From Hyposmocoma kahamanoa (Eukaryota; Arthropoda; Insecta; Lepidoptera; Cosmopterigidae): a DNA stretch of 64,000 nucleotides. Location: positions 3,751,964 through 3,815,963 of the forward strand of contig NW_020654289.1 of NCBI RefSeq assembly GCF_003589595.1. The letters run 5' to 3'. Of the stretch, positions 1 through 10,379 are shown piece by piece. The position numbers were made by a program, and so were the translations under genes. Under the pieces are notes generated by a model. The model was not told where the DNA came from, searched no databases, and saw only the letters and a list, made by a program, of their open reading frames with translations. Within the stretch, counting starts at the first letter, position 1, and the number at the start of each line of letters is the position of its first letter.

Positions 1-479
1 TGATTCCGCGAATAGGGGGAGTAAACTTCCTAATTACTTGTTTTGTTGCTGGTAATATTTTCTCATTGTTTAGTGATATTAGAGTGTGTTTCTGTATTTT
101 TCCAGCAGCATGTACTACGTGTCAACGAACTCCAAACTTTCGTTTTGTTTTCCCTATCCCTTCATTTATTTTCTTATTACATACTGTTATCATTTTCCTG
201 TATTTATTTCGTAAAATTGTATTTATGGCTAGGCGAAATGTTGATTCCCTATCGACGCGTTGTTCTTATTTTTATTTTTGCACAGTTTTTTATTTTTGAG
301 CACCCAATATTTTTCTGTTGAAAATTTTGAACATGTGACCTTTGACACCAGTTATTATTCACAAGTCGAAATTCAATATTTGGGCTTAGTCACGACCTGA
401 ACAAAAATATAATTATCCATAAAAAAATTGTCTAAGTCATTATTAATATAAAGATCGAGCAAAGAACGGTTGGGATCCT
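1..479. other. No recognisable feature
   Basis: AT-rich sequence. Two short overlapping reading frames near 43-321 have low-complexity, Phe/Leu-rich translations and no family resemblance, so I do not call them genes. Confidence 0.5.
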
Positions 480-592
480 GACCTGGTATGGCCTACATTT
501 ACTTCTCTTGTGAATTTGGGTGTAATTTGTAGTCATATGAGTGTGTTTTTGGCACCTGAGATACTGGGTTTCCCTAGTGCAGAGCTATGCTT
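480..592 (+). mobile_element. SINE-2 fragment (5' truncated)
   Basis: Matches the body of the better copies at 36672 and 28703: the stretch from 'tggcctacattta' through 'gtgaatttgggtgtaattt' to 'gtgcagagctatg'. The tRNA-like head with boxes A and B is missing. Confidence 0.6.
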
Positions 593-953
593 TAAAAAAA
601 ATCGATCCGATGGAACTTCAACGAGTTATCAGAACTTATGAATTTTTCTTACTTTTATTTTAACCTCCCAAACATCCCGGGATGTTGTTTGGCTTGAGTA
701 GAGTAGAGTAGAGAGAGAAAATCACTGATTTGAGTCGAGCAGAATCGAAGATATTTTTCTTTGTGTTTGTTTAAACTGTGTATTTATTATAATTGGAAGT
801 AGTGGAATATTTTCACAGAAATGGCAATATAAACATGATATTCAATAGAATAAATATTGCAACCTCTTAACACATTTATTTAGGAATTTTTATAACTTGT
901 TGTTTTTATGTATAATTATAATTTTTATAATAACAAAATTACAAAACCGACCT
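593..953. other. Mostly featureless; small palindrome and pentanucleotide run
   Basis: Contains a perfect 16-bp palindrome (671-686, aacatcccgggatgtt) and a short (gagta)n run at about 695-710 that could be the tail of a decayed LINE. Nothing else recognised. Confidence 0.4.
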
Positions 954-1180
954 CAAAAGAACGTGGAATTACATCTACTTGCTAAGTTTGATTGAAATCG
1001 GTTACCGGAAAGTGCGCGAAACCGAATCCATCCCCTAGTTTGCCCATCTCAGAGGTGGAATATTTTCCTCAAATTTAAATAAGGACCAATAGAAAAATCA
1101 TCTAAATCGGTTCACAAATCCAAAACACACGAAACACAAAACAGTCGAATTCAGAACTTCCTCTTTTTTGAAGTCGGTTA
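954..1180 (-). mobile_element. Family B element, internally deleted
   Basis: Starts with aaccgacctcaaaag and ends with ttttttgaagtcggtt, the family B inverted ends. Only about 227 bp remain of a ~450-bp element. The middle, with the repeated phrase about 'gagtagtgagaaccga', is lost. Confidence 0.7.
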
Positions 1181-1640
1181 AAAATACCTGAACGCTTGGT
1201 TTCAATGCGACGATGAGCTCTTCAACGTTACGCATTTATCATATATTACACATACAATTTTAGTTCAGTTGGTTATGTTTGACGATGCGATAGCCGGCTA
1301 TCAATCCAGTATAAATGTGTATTACACAGTATACTAACACTGTCAATTGTAACCCTAGGCAATTCAATACGAGCAGGAAGCAAACAGCAAACATTGGCAT
1401 TACAAATAAAAGGACAAAATTAAGGTAGACAAACAGACAAACTAAATTGGACCTTTAGGATGTAAATTGTACTAACTTTAAACTCAGTTAGCACGTGCTC
1501 GACATGAAAATGTTCCAAAAATATTGATTTGTTAAGGTTTTTACCTACAGAAAAGGATAGGCCAGGCCAGCTCCCAGGAGTTAAGTCTGTACATGTACCT
1601 GTTAAGTTTCTTATGGTTTTTCTTACGGAAATCTACTTCT
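1181..1640. other. No recognisable feature
   Basis: Spacer between a family B and a family A copy. I see no coding stretch, box B or inverted ends. Confidence 0.4.
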
Positions 1641-1937
1641 ACTAGCTATTACAGTAGCAGTAGACCTTGTGCAAGAGTTCGTCCAGGAAAGTACTGCCAC
1701 CTTACATATTTCTGCCGCCAAGTAGTAATGTAAGCATCGCAACGTTCCGGTTTGGTAAGGTAAGGGTGCTGGTGAACTTACAGACACATGGGACTTGTCA
1801 ACTTACGTCTAAAAGAGAAGGGCGCAGTCGCAGTGCCCCTAAGATCTTTGCGATTTAAAGTTTTGAGTGACACTGCAACTATTGGATAGGAGTGTTGCTT
1901 ACCACCAAGCACGACTTTGCCTGCCGTTACTTGGCAC
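1641..1937 (+). mobile_element. Family A SINE-like repeat, near full length
   Basis: Carries the family A landmarks in order: 'gagttcgtccag', 'tactgccaccttac', 'ggacttgtcaactta', 'cagtgcccctaagatcttt' and 'cttggcac'. Short reading frames inside are incidental. Confidence 0.75.
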
Positions 1938-2204
1938 TATGTCGAGCTAAACAGGCGGGAATTGCACAATTTGTCTTAGTATACTATACTATAACCTTCC
2001 AGAAATGTTTAGTTTGGCAAGCTAACGATCACAATAGAAATGTTTCACAGCCTTTTATTTCCATGAGTTCCATTTGATGTCTATTTTAGGGAGCGTATAA
2101 AGAAACATTTCCTAAGATAAAGGGTGCGTTCTTCTAGCTTGATATGGCAACTTGTCACGCATGTAGGAGTTTTTAGGCTGAGACGGTAGAGTATAGGTAT
2201 ATAT

Positions 2205-2561
2205 ATTCGCCACTATACAGACTTGACACAGGAGATAATAAAAATCGTTTCTCACTACTCAAAATATATTGAGAGAGAAAAACGCCTTGAATTGGAGAAT
2301 AGCAAAATCAACCATTAAAATAATTGCTCCTTATAATAAAATTTTGGCGCTATTTATAAAAATGAAACCACATGCGCGAACAGCCACCCTTAGAAGTGGA
2401 TGACTTTCTTCAAAATTAAATTGGACCACTATGGAGGTACCCTTTTTCCTACAAAAAAAGAATCATGAAAATCGGTTCACAAACACCGAAGTTATCGTGT
2501 AATATACAAAAAAAACATACAGTCGAATTGAGAACCTCTTCCTTTTTTTGAAGTCGGTGAA
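2205..2561 (-). mobile_element. Family B element, one end missing
   Basis: Matches copies at 37489 and 39931 in reverse: 'acacaggagataataaaaat', 'gagagaaaaacgccttgaat', 'atcatgaaaatcggttcaca', ending 'tttgaagtcggtg'. The AACCGACCTC end is absent, replaced by unrelated sequence before 2205. Confidence 0.75.
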
Positions 2562-3322
2562 AAACAAGCTCGCGTGAAAGAATTTAGCCTTTATGTTAAT
2601 AAATCCTAAAATCTTACAATGTCATCATGGTACATGATAGGCACGTAGTACAGGGGTCCTATCATAACCTTTCCAAAAACAAACGTATGTCAATGCAAGC
2701 ATAAAGTAAGCTTATTATAATATTATTCATGTTCGTACCACGACAAACCTGTCAACCAAGTAATGTATTATTGCAGAAGTGATTGAAGGAATGAATGATA
2801 TCCCAATATTGTCTATTCCTTACTAGAAATAGGAAAGAAATAACGCTATATGAACTATACAATGCCTTCTCTTTATTTTTTCATGTTGCGAATCATCTCA
2901 TCGTAGTATAATGTTTAAGTGAAAAGTATGTAATAATAAAATCTATTAAAATTACGTTGTTTTCCATTATTTTACCGCATTTTCACGAAAAAAAAAAATA
3001 TAAAACAAGCTGAATCTTGACAGTTACGTTGTTAATTCAGAATTATAGTCCAGTGTCAACTGTTAGTGTCGCCAAGGAGCATATAGATGTCGCTGTACAA
3101 AATAAACATCGCGTATTTTTATTTAACGAAAAATTGTTTCCCTTAAATAACATGTACTATTAAATAAAAAAATAAACAAAATATTGAAGAGATTTATGTA
3201 AATAAATAAGTTCAACATGACTTTTAATCATTACAAATCAATACTTAGACAATACATTCAAAAATAATATTATTTCCACTGCGTCTGAGTAACTATTTTA
3301 AGATTGCTAAATTTGACATAAG
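2562..3322. other. No recognisable feature
   Basis: AT-rich spacer with several homopolymer A runs. No open reading frame of note and no repeat match within the window that I can see. Confidence 0.4.
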
Positions 3323-3482
3323 AACAATATTACTTTAATGCTAAAGTCGCGTCATAGTACGAACTAAGTGAATGAATAGTCACAAAGCTGCCAATAAAAC
3401 ACCATAGTTTTAACATTATAAAAAGCTTACTTTAAGCACGTCATGGTACGAAAAGTCAATGTAAGGTTAAAGTAATATTGTT
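3323..3482. mobile_element. 160-bp inverted-repeat element (MITE candidate)
   Basis: Perfect 16-bp terminal inverted repeats, aacaatattactttaa at 3323-3338 and its complement at 3467-3482. A second imperfect inverted match (gtcatagtacga / tcatggtacgaa) lies inside. No clear target duplication, so the superfamily is unknown. Confidence 0.55.
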
Positions 3483-3539
3483 TTAAGAGGTTGTGATAGG
3501 CATCATCACAGGTATCTTATTGTCTTCTACTTCTTAATG

Positions 3540-4473
3540 AGAAAAAAACAAATTGTGTGAAATTTACATTACCCAATGTTAGAGAGACGGTTACAAACAT
3601 TGTAGTTAGAAACGAAAAATTGAATCTTGTGGATACAGTTGTATTTCTAGGTATAACGTTAGATGTTAAATTGCAATGGGGTCCCCATATAAGTAAGTTG
3701 TCAAAACGGCTCGGCTCTGCAGTGTACGCGATTAAAAAAATAAGGAAACTTTCAGACGTCGAAACCGCTACATTGGTTTACTTCAGCTACTTTCACAGTC
3801 TAATGCCATACGGCATTTTGCTTTGGGGTAATGCCGCCGATATCAACAGAATCTTTCTCCTGCAGAAACGTGCAGTTAGGGCAATTTACAATCTGGGCCC
3901 CAAAGTATCTTTGAGAGATAAGTTTAAGGAAATTAACATTCTTACACTAGCCTCACAGTACATTTATGAGAATGTAATTTATGTTAAAAGGAATAGTAAT
4001 TTATTTATGAAAAATAGTGACAGACGTAACATTAATACGATAAATAGAAATAAACTAGCTTTTCTTGATAGTCGTCTTCACAAAGTCAAAAAATCAATTA
4101 AGGGGCAATGTATACGCTTCTATAACAAGATTCCGGTTGATATACAAAATTTGCCTTTCACGAGGTTTAAAACTATAGTGAAACAAAAACTTTATACTAA
4201 AGGTTATTATACAACTTCTGCGTACTTGGATGACAAAAATCCGTGGTAGTAACCCGTTTAGCTCATGGAGGTAGTCTCGAACTCTGATGTTTCAAATAAA
4301 AAAAAATATTGTAAATGTTATTTACAAAGAGCAACCCCTAGAGTTTCTTGCTCATTCTTCTCAGGGGAATCTGCCTTACGAATGAGCGGTAGAGTTTAAC
4401 CATTGTGACGATTTCAAGTGTAATAATGCTTACCTATGAAATAAAGATTATTTTGAATTTGAATTTGAATTTG
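3540..4473 (+). mobile_element. CR1/Jockey-like LINE, 3' end with RT C-terminal region
   Basis: A 230-residue uninterrupted frame (to 4249) matches the region after the catalytic core of non-LTR reverse transcriptases. It has the FLGITLD strand followed by W-x-x-HI-x-x-L, then an RA(I/V)-rich helix and a C-terminal FYNKIP-x-x-IQNLP motif. The apparent start is only where a 5' truncation leaves the frame; no polymerase active site is present. The 3' UTR runs through an aataaag signal to a tandem hexanucleotide tail, three to four units of TTTGAA (about 4451-4473), typical of LINEs that end in short repeats rather than poly(A). The intact frame suggests a fairly recent insertion. A decayed relative lies at 54148-54440 on the other strand. 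Confidence 0.85.
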
Positions 4474-4597
4474 TCTATGAAGGTGCGGACTTCTTACGTT
4501 TTCCAAAGGTTGTGAACATTCTTAGACATGTAGGTTTTATCACAATGTTTTCCTTTACTATTAGTGAGAGTATTACTACAAAAATTCTGGAATTATT

Positions 4598-4893
4598 ATG
4601 TATTTTGTTTTTGTTTATATTTATTTATAATTTCTTTAAAGATTTTTTGAGCATATTTAACATTTTAATACGAAGGTAACTTCGATATAATTTATGTTAT
4701 TTCAAATTTTGAGCGGCCATTTTGTTATGTCCATGGATTTTGGGATTTGGGGTTGACTGTGATGAAACAGAAAACATTTTTTTTACGACCTAAGTTTATG
4801 ACCCTGTAGTAAAGACCGATTGTCGCGGCTATATCTGGCCAAAATGAAAACCTACCAGAATCTAGCCGTTGGGAACCGTAAAGGCAATACAAT
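4598..4893 (+). repeat. Repeat family E, copy 1
   Basis: Aligns with 38935-39928: first an AT-rich part ('gtttatatttattta', 'tttctttaaagat'), then a conserved end ('ccattgtcgc'-like, 'cctaccagaatctagccgtt', 'gtaaaggcaata'). The second copy is about three times longer because of extra sequence inside. No coding capacity seen. Confidence 0.5.
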
Positions 4894-4959
4894 TTTGTTT
4901 GTGAAAAAATAGTAGTTATATTATTAGTGCAGAGATTCTTACTTTTAAATAAGTTCTAT

Positions 4960-4985
4960 CATTGACCTACCAACATAGGTCAATG
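4960..4985. mobile_element. 26-bp end-only relic of a CATTGAC element
   Basis: cattgaccta, six bases, then taggtcaatg: two inverted ends with almost nothing between. Flanked by agttctat (4952-4959) and agttatat (4986-4993), an 8-bp target duplication with one mismatch, as for family C. Confidence 0.5.
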
Positions 4986-5167
4986 AGTTATATACACGTT
5001 TTGTCAAAATTTAAATGTATTGGTTTTTTCACATTCAAATTATTTGTTTCTTTATGATACACAGGTTATAAAGGTATTTATACGACACACAAAGTATTAA
5101 TAATTTTAAACAGCCTAAGGTAAGAAATAAAAAATTTTAAAGAGGTTTTTTAGGTAGCGTTCTGTCA

Positions 5168-5985
5168 TACAACACTCCTACCATACCTATAGTACCGGCA
5201 CGCTATGATGGCCGTTTTGACAGATTACAATAGTCAGGTCAAATCTCAATTCATTATCGAAAAAAATATAATCAAATCCGAGTCGCATCTATAAGGTTTT
5301 TTATAACTAGTATTGCAAGGAGTAGCTGAATAAAAATTATAATAAAACGAAAATAAAAATGTTTACTTAATATATCGTCAATTCGAAACTGCTGTGTTTT
5401 GCATTGACCTTTGACGCGAGTTTGCCGGAGGTAGAAGTTGTGCTGGCCAGCGATCCTATAAGTGACGATCGTATTAGATTTCATTTTTTTAAATTTCGAA
5501 TTTCGAAAAACAAATGCCGAGTTGTGTCGTAAATTACTCAACCATAAATTTCGCTGTACGTAACGACGTGTCAGTAGTGACTGACAACAAAACATCATTA
5601 GCTACTTCAACGTAGTTATGAATTAATACATTGACTTACAATTATATGGACGTCGGGTCCGCGCTAAAAAGTGTCCGAACTTATAGGGCGTTAAAATTGT
5701 ATACAGAGCGTCATTCACGCTTTAGTCTTCGTTTGTTCGACTGACAGCGAAGCAAGCTAAATTAGACAGTACTGCGATGACATTACAATTTAAATTCAAC
5801 GTTTTAGCTTTTTCATATTCCTTTACATGTCACTACGTCTAAATAGGTTGACTTGGGACATTTTTTTCGTGGTTTTTGTATTAGACCCGTCGTCCATTTA
5901 TTTGTAAGTCAATGAATTAATACGAACAAACAAACGTCAAAACGGCCATTACAGCGTGCCGGTACTTTAGTGTTGCATCAATTGA
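5168..5985. repeat. Outer inverted repeat enclosing a family C element
   Basis: The arm at about 5168-5231 (tagtaccggcacgctatgat, then ggccgttttgaca) recurs inverted at about 5938-5985 (gtcaaaacggcc, then gcgtgccggtact). It could be the ends of a ~800-bp DNA element into which family C inserted at 5629. The reverse-strand frame inside (5272-5598) has no recognisable family. Confidence 0.5.
5629..5914 (+). mobile_element. Family C element, full length (286 bp)
   Basis: Inverted ends cattgacttacaattatatg and its near complement (about 31 bp, one or two mismatches). Perfect 8-bp target duplication aattaata on both sides (5621-5628, 5915-5922). Eight-base duplications and C/G-ended inverted repeats fit a non-autonomous hAT-type element; no coding sequence remains. 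Confidence 0.85.
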
Positions 5986-6059
5986 TTTGTTTGGATTGCA
6001 TCACCGGCAGCTGTCAAAATCAAGTTGAAGTGAACATAAAACTGGCTCTTGCATATAAA

Positions 6060-6310
6060 GCCGTAAAGTACCTAGCTTGGTAGCAAATCGTAGCAAATGT
6101 GAGATTGTGGAAGATGTATATCATATAGTTATGGAGTGTAAACAGAACGAGATCCAGAGATCAAACTTACAAATTAAAAATAATTACAATTACATTGATA
6201 TCTTAACACGTTCATCGCCGTGGTGGGTCAAAAGGACCGGCATTTCATCTACCTATTGGGGCCGTGAGGGAAAATGTTCACGCTACAGGTGGCAAACGCT
6301 TCGTATTTAG
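6060..6310 (+). mobile_element. Possible LINE C-terminal remnant
   Basis: A 77-codon frame (6077-6310) contains C-x-I-VEDVYHI-x-MEC, resembling the Cys/His segment near the C-terminus of several LINE reverse transcriptases (E-V-x-H-x-L-x-EC). The rest has no support, and the start codon is arbitrary. Confidence 0.35.
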
Positions 6311-7297
6311 TAGTGATATCACATGACTGACACAGTCCTAACAAATTTCTTTAGCCCCTTTATTTCTTTAATTAGAAATTAAATTTAAAAGTTACAAATC
6401 AGGAAATGGTTAATGTGAAATATCAATTTAAATATAATTTCAAATCAGCAAACATATACATATCAGTTTTAGGTAAACATCGATCGAATTTTTGGTGAAC
6501 GTACTCTGCCTGCCGATCACAATGCCAAAAAAGTCATTCCGTTTAGGCTGCGCCGGGTTGAAATATCGAATACTAAAAATATCCTAAAATAGAGCCCAAT
6601 AATGAAATATCGCGAAAATCTTACATACACATACAAATAGGACCAAAAACAATCATTCAAGACAATGTCATTTTACGAGCATTTTCTGAAAATGTTCAGT
6701 ATCTGCCCAAAAAAGAAAAATATTTTTAACTGTCGGGAAAACTCCTTGAAGAAATACCAATATATAACCAAAACTGTAAATGAGATTCATCCCTTTCCTG
6801 CCAAATCACGCCTCCGTGACCGATCCGAGACGAAAAGGAAAATTCCAATAATCAGAAACTGAAAAAAGTTTTCAAATAATATTTTACCACGATATTTTTA
6901 CCGCTCGTAAAAATATATTACCCCGTCTACCGAAGTACGCAATGACAAAACCCGCAAGGTCTAAATTTGAGTTTACACTTAAAAAGTTACACGCGACAAG
7001 GACTGTTGAGGTTTTGCTCTTGGTTTCCTCGAAGTGCAAAAGTTGGGAACATTTAAAACTCTTGTAAAGCTTAAGGTTCCAATCAGATAAAGGAACAACA
7101 AAGTTTTTTGCAATGTAAAAGTGGCAAATCGAAATTTCAATACGTATTATAGCCGACGTATGAATAGAAAAGTAATTTTGTATAGAATTTTTTGTTGTAT
7201 CTCCCGTTTATTATTAAACTTTTTTAAAATACTCTTACACAAAACACACATATGAAATTTCTGCACGCCACAACAGCTAAAATCAAAATAAGATAAG
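6311..7297. other. No recognisable feature
   Basis: AT-rich. A 65-codon frame at 6665-6862 has no family resemblance. No repeat shared with the rest of the window was noticed. Confidence 0.4.
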
Positions 7298-7915
7298 TAG
7301 GGTAACTACATACACAGTAATAGTTGCAGCTTGTATGTGTGCACGACCGCCGCGCGCAGTTTCACATAATAATGAAAGGCACATTGGGACGACGTGTTCC
7401 CATTATCTCGTAAAGTTTTATTTATCGTTAGACGACTGTCGCCTGTTTAGCCTGTTCCTATATCACGACTGTCTGTCGTGACTATATCGTGAGCTTTTAT
7501 GCTATCGTTGAACGACTGTCGTGTCTAGCTGTTCCCAATAGATTGTGACGACAATTTATCGGTTCACGGCAGTCGTTTGCACGAGAGAATCGTTTGAAGC
7601 TGCGATTATCTGTCGTCACACTTTTATCGTGACGTTTTATTTATCGTCAGGCGACTGTCGTTCATGGTCTTCCCATTATTCACGACAGTCTGTCGCCGTA
7701 ACGTCAAAAAAGTCGTGAACTACAGTTAAACGTATATGCGAACAACTTCATTTAAATATACAAGCCACTACACTTTAAACTGCACGACTATCTGAAGTCA
7801 CGACATAATGGGAATGCGCCCTTATGCAACGCAAGTGCATTGTGAGATTATGTGAATGTGCGCGTCCGCATACAAGCCGCGCTGCTACGTTCGTATGGAG
7901 TGTTTATAGTTACCA
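7298..7915. repeat. Outer inverted-repeat element, interrupted
   Basis: The arm starting gtaactacatac near 7302, with 'gcagcttgtatgtgtgcacg', recurs inverted to about 7915 ('gtccgcatacaagccgcgct', 'tatagttacca'). A third related arm is at 35362-35470. Another element (7378-7821) sits between the arms. Confidence 0.5.
7378..7821. mobile_element. Fold-back-like element rich in CGACTGTCG repeats
   Basis: Inverted ends around 'gttcccattat' (left) and 'ataatgggaatgcgccc' (right). The interior holds about six degenerate copies of (C/A)GACTGTCG or its complement, several as direct inverted pairs such as cacgactgtctgtcgtgac. No reading frame. Confidence 0.5.
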
Positions 7916-7968
7916 TGTTTACAGTATGGTTTCAGTTAAGACTTGACACGTATTTCAAGGGTTATATA

Positions 7969-8125
7969 TTTTTTATAATATCAAGTGACGGAACAAATAA
8001 GTCATGCGCCTGGTGGTAAGCGACACGCCAATAACAGTTGCAGTTTAATTCGCAAAGACCTGATAGGCACTACCACTGCGCCAGCCACCACGAGACATAA
8101 AGTAGATAGATCCACATGTCTGTAC
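7969..8125 (-). mobile_element. Family A repeat, truncated
   Basis: Begins with the T-run and 'ataatatcaagtgacgg', continues to 'gacataaagtagatagatcc' and stops at the T-run of the next element, a LINE tail at 8126. Only the poly(A)-side half is present. Confidence 0.7.
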
Positions 8126-8212
8126 TTTTTTTTAAATAAAATGTAAGTGCGCATTTGACCTCCATCTCACTTGATGGAAAGTGACGATGAGATCGACTAT
8201 GGAGCATGCACC
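8126..8212 (-). mobile_element. 3' tail of the Jockey-like LINE seen at 10380
   Basis: 'gtaagtgcgcatttgacctc' and 'ggaaagtgacgatgagatcg' match the 3' end of 10380-10830 almost base for base, behind a T-run (poly(A) on the minus strand). Only about 80 bases remain. Confidence 0.6.
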
Positions 8213-8706
8213 AGCATTTTTAAAACCGGAGCGCTGTAATACTTACATTACTTACTGCTTGACGGCAAAATTATAACAGTATGCATCAATTATGTATATC
8301 TTATGGAGAATAGTTATCAATAAGAATCGAGTACGACAGATAAAAAAAATGACGATTGGCAGCGGAGCGGGCACAATGGTGGTTTATGTTGCTAATGAAC
8401 TTATGCATATGATTTGCAGGGCGCTTTCGTATGGTTATAGTGAAAGTGTATTCTATAAATATCTTGTTACATTTTAATAGTGCTCGTCAAGTTTATAAAA
8501 TGAAGAATTAATTTTATACATTCTCAGGTTTTTGGAAATGAAACCGGTAACGTTTCGGTCTATTTACCGGTTTATTGTTTTTTCGTTATGGTCATGGCTG
8601 ACTAGTAATAAAAACATAATAATTTATATAATTGAACAATGTTTAGAATTTCTATTGTTAAATTGCTTATATAAGTAACATTCACTAAAATGCCTATTAT
8701 TTCCAG

Positions 8707-8804
8707 GAAGTCTATTGGAAGACGCAATTGTGGATAGCTAACTATGCGGACAAATTATTGGGTGAAGGTCGTAGGGAGACACTGAATTCAGGCGGCACAG
8801 GAAG
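8707..8804 (+). CDS. Candidate orphan internal exon, function unknown
   Basis: Preceded by a good 3' splice site (branch-like 'cactaaa', then 'attatttccag') and followed by a 5' splice site (gaag/gtatat). Over these 98 bases exactly one frame is open, giving 32 residues with the core QLWIANYADKLLGEGRRE; the other two frames have stops. The stretch is visibly richer in G/C than its surroundings. I do not recognise the protein. If real, it is one exon of a gene with large introns, because no neighbouring exon can be linked with confidence. A family A insertion starts ten bases after the proposed donor. It could also be a chance open stretch. Confidence 0.4.
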
Positions 8805-8814
8805 GTATATTTTT

Positions 8815-9107
8815 CTATTAGTAGTAGAGCTCCTTGTAAAAGTGTTCGTCCAGAGAAGTACTGCCGCCTTACCAATTTCTGCCGCCAAGCAGTAATTTCA
8901 GCATTGCTGTGTTCCGGTTTTGAAGGGTGAAATTACAGGCACCTGGGACTTGTCAACTTATGTCTCAGGGAGACGTCCGCAGTGGCAGTGCCCCTCAGAC
9001 TGTTGCTAAAGCTCTGTGTAACATTGCGACTCTTATGGACAGGCGTGTAGCGTACCATCAGGCGTACGACCTGTTCGTTCCGTCACTTGATGTTATATAA
9101 AAAAAAT
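8815..9107 (+). mobile_element. Family A repeat, full length with A-rich end
   Basis: Complete set of family A landmarks ('gagctccttgtaaaa', 'tactgccgcc', 'acttgtcaacttatgtctca', 'gttccgtcacttgatgttat'), ending in an A run at 9100-9107. Confidence 0.8.
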
Positions 9108-9194
9108 ATGGTGTCGTCTTATGCGAAAACGTAAGTTCAACAGTGAACAACTTAGTTGCGAGAACACTTAGTTTCTATTTACAAAGTCCAGGGA

Positions 9195-9590
9195 CTATAA
9201 ATTTTGCGAGTTATTTTAACGATAAAGATATACTATAGAATACACAGCGCGGAAATGAAAATGCTAAGATAGGCGGAAGGCGTTACAAGATTAAACCACG
9301 TTAAAAGTATCCACATCAGAGGCAGTTTTAAAGTGAGGCCTATCCCGGAAAAGTTGCTAGAGAGCCGACTTAGGTGGTATGGACATCTTATGCGACGATC
9401 ATATGACCAGGAAAGCCACATGAGTAGCCAGTCCAAGAGACGTGTTAGGTCCCGCCTCACATAGATATCCCTTATTAATAAAGATCTGCGAGAGCATCAG
9501 TTAAGACCACATAAGATCCAGGACAGACCGTCTTGGAGAAGAGTGACCAGAAGGGCTGACTCCAAATAAATGGGAATAAGGCCAGGCAAA
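9195..9590 (+). mobile_element. RTE-type LINE, C-terminal remnant
   Basis: One frame with a few stops reads as the far C-terminus of RTE reverse transcriptases: AEMKMLR, GVTRLNHV, HIRGSFKVRPIPEKLLESRL and RWYGHLMRR, then D-R-x-x-W-R-R-x-TRRAD. The catalytic domain is missing. Confidence 0.75.
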
Positions 9591-10379
9591 AGAAAGTCTT
9601 TAACGATTGAAGAAAAACATTACTACGAAACCTTCTCTACATTTGATTTTTCACATTTACGACATTATGCTCTACATTACATCAATCTTCGAAGATGAAA
9701 TAATATCCTCAACCAGAGAGGTCCAGAGAGGTTTAGTCCTTACGGAAGATTTGTGCCCAAATTAGAAAACTCCGTGAACCTACTACGACCACGAAATTTA
9801 TTCGAGGGCAAATTGCCGGAACATCCAGGCCAGACTTTCTTACGACAATCCCGCTATAGATTTGATGTTAAGTTCGGAGGTAAAAGTCTGTCAGCAGATA
9901 CTAATGTTATACTCGTATACATTGGTTCTAGTACAATCGTCTACATTAAGCGATAGTAAGTTAGTGTAGCAACAAAACAAACAGGCAGACAAACTTTTGA
10001 GATTAGATTATCTGTAAGTTACATAAACTTCGTCTAACGATCTAAGATTACCTTGTAACCTGGTTCCACTTCAACTTCTGCCATAGGAAATAGCGTGCAT
10101 AATAATAATTCACCCGACCTCGCTGGAGTATTGTCTGAGTACCAGAGGGTAAAGAAATAAACTATTTAATATTCAAATGTTCTTTTTCTACATTTGTTAT
10201 TAGTATGTTGCTATTAGTTGTTACAGTAGCAAGAGACGTACTACGGCAAGATGGGCTGACGACGTCGTATTATAATAAGATAAGAAGTAAAACTGTCAAG
10301 TGTAGGTATTGACTACATTTCACGCGAAGCGTAGGGTTGTCACATTATTATTTTAGTTGTATCTACAGGTTGTAAATTA
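9591..10379. other. No recognisable feature
   Basis: AT-rich. A 67-codon frame at 9753-9956 shows no family resemblance. The stretch ends in the T-run that is the poly(A) end of the next LINE. Confidence 0.4.

Noticed and set aside
1667..1858. 63-codon reading frame
   Set aside because: Lies wholly inside a family A repeat that is non-coding in all other copies.
5272..5598. 108-codon minus-strand frame
   Set aside because: No recognisable family; sits between inverted repeat arms and ends in low-complexity Ile/Phe sequence. Kept only as part of a possible transposon.
7431..7700. CRISPR-like array from repeated CGACTGTCG units
   Set aside because: Units are short, irregularly spaced, in both orientations and inside a fold-back element; the genome is eukaryotic.
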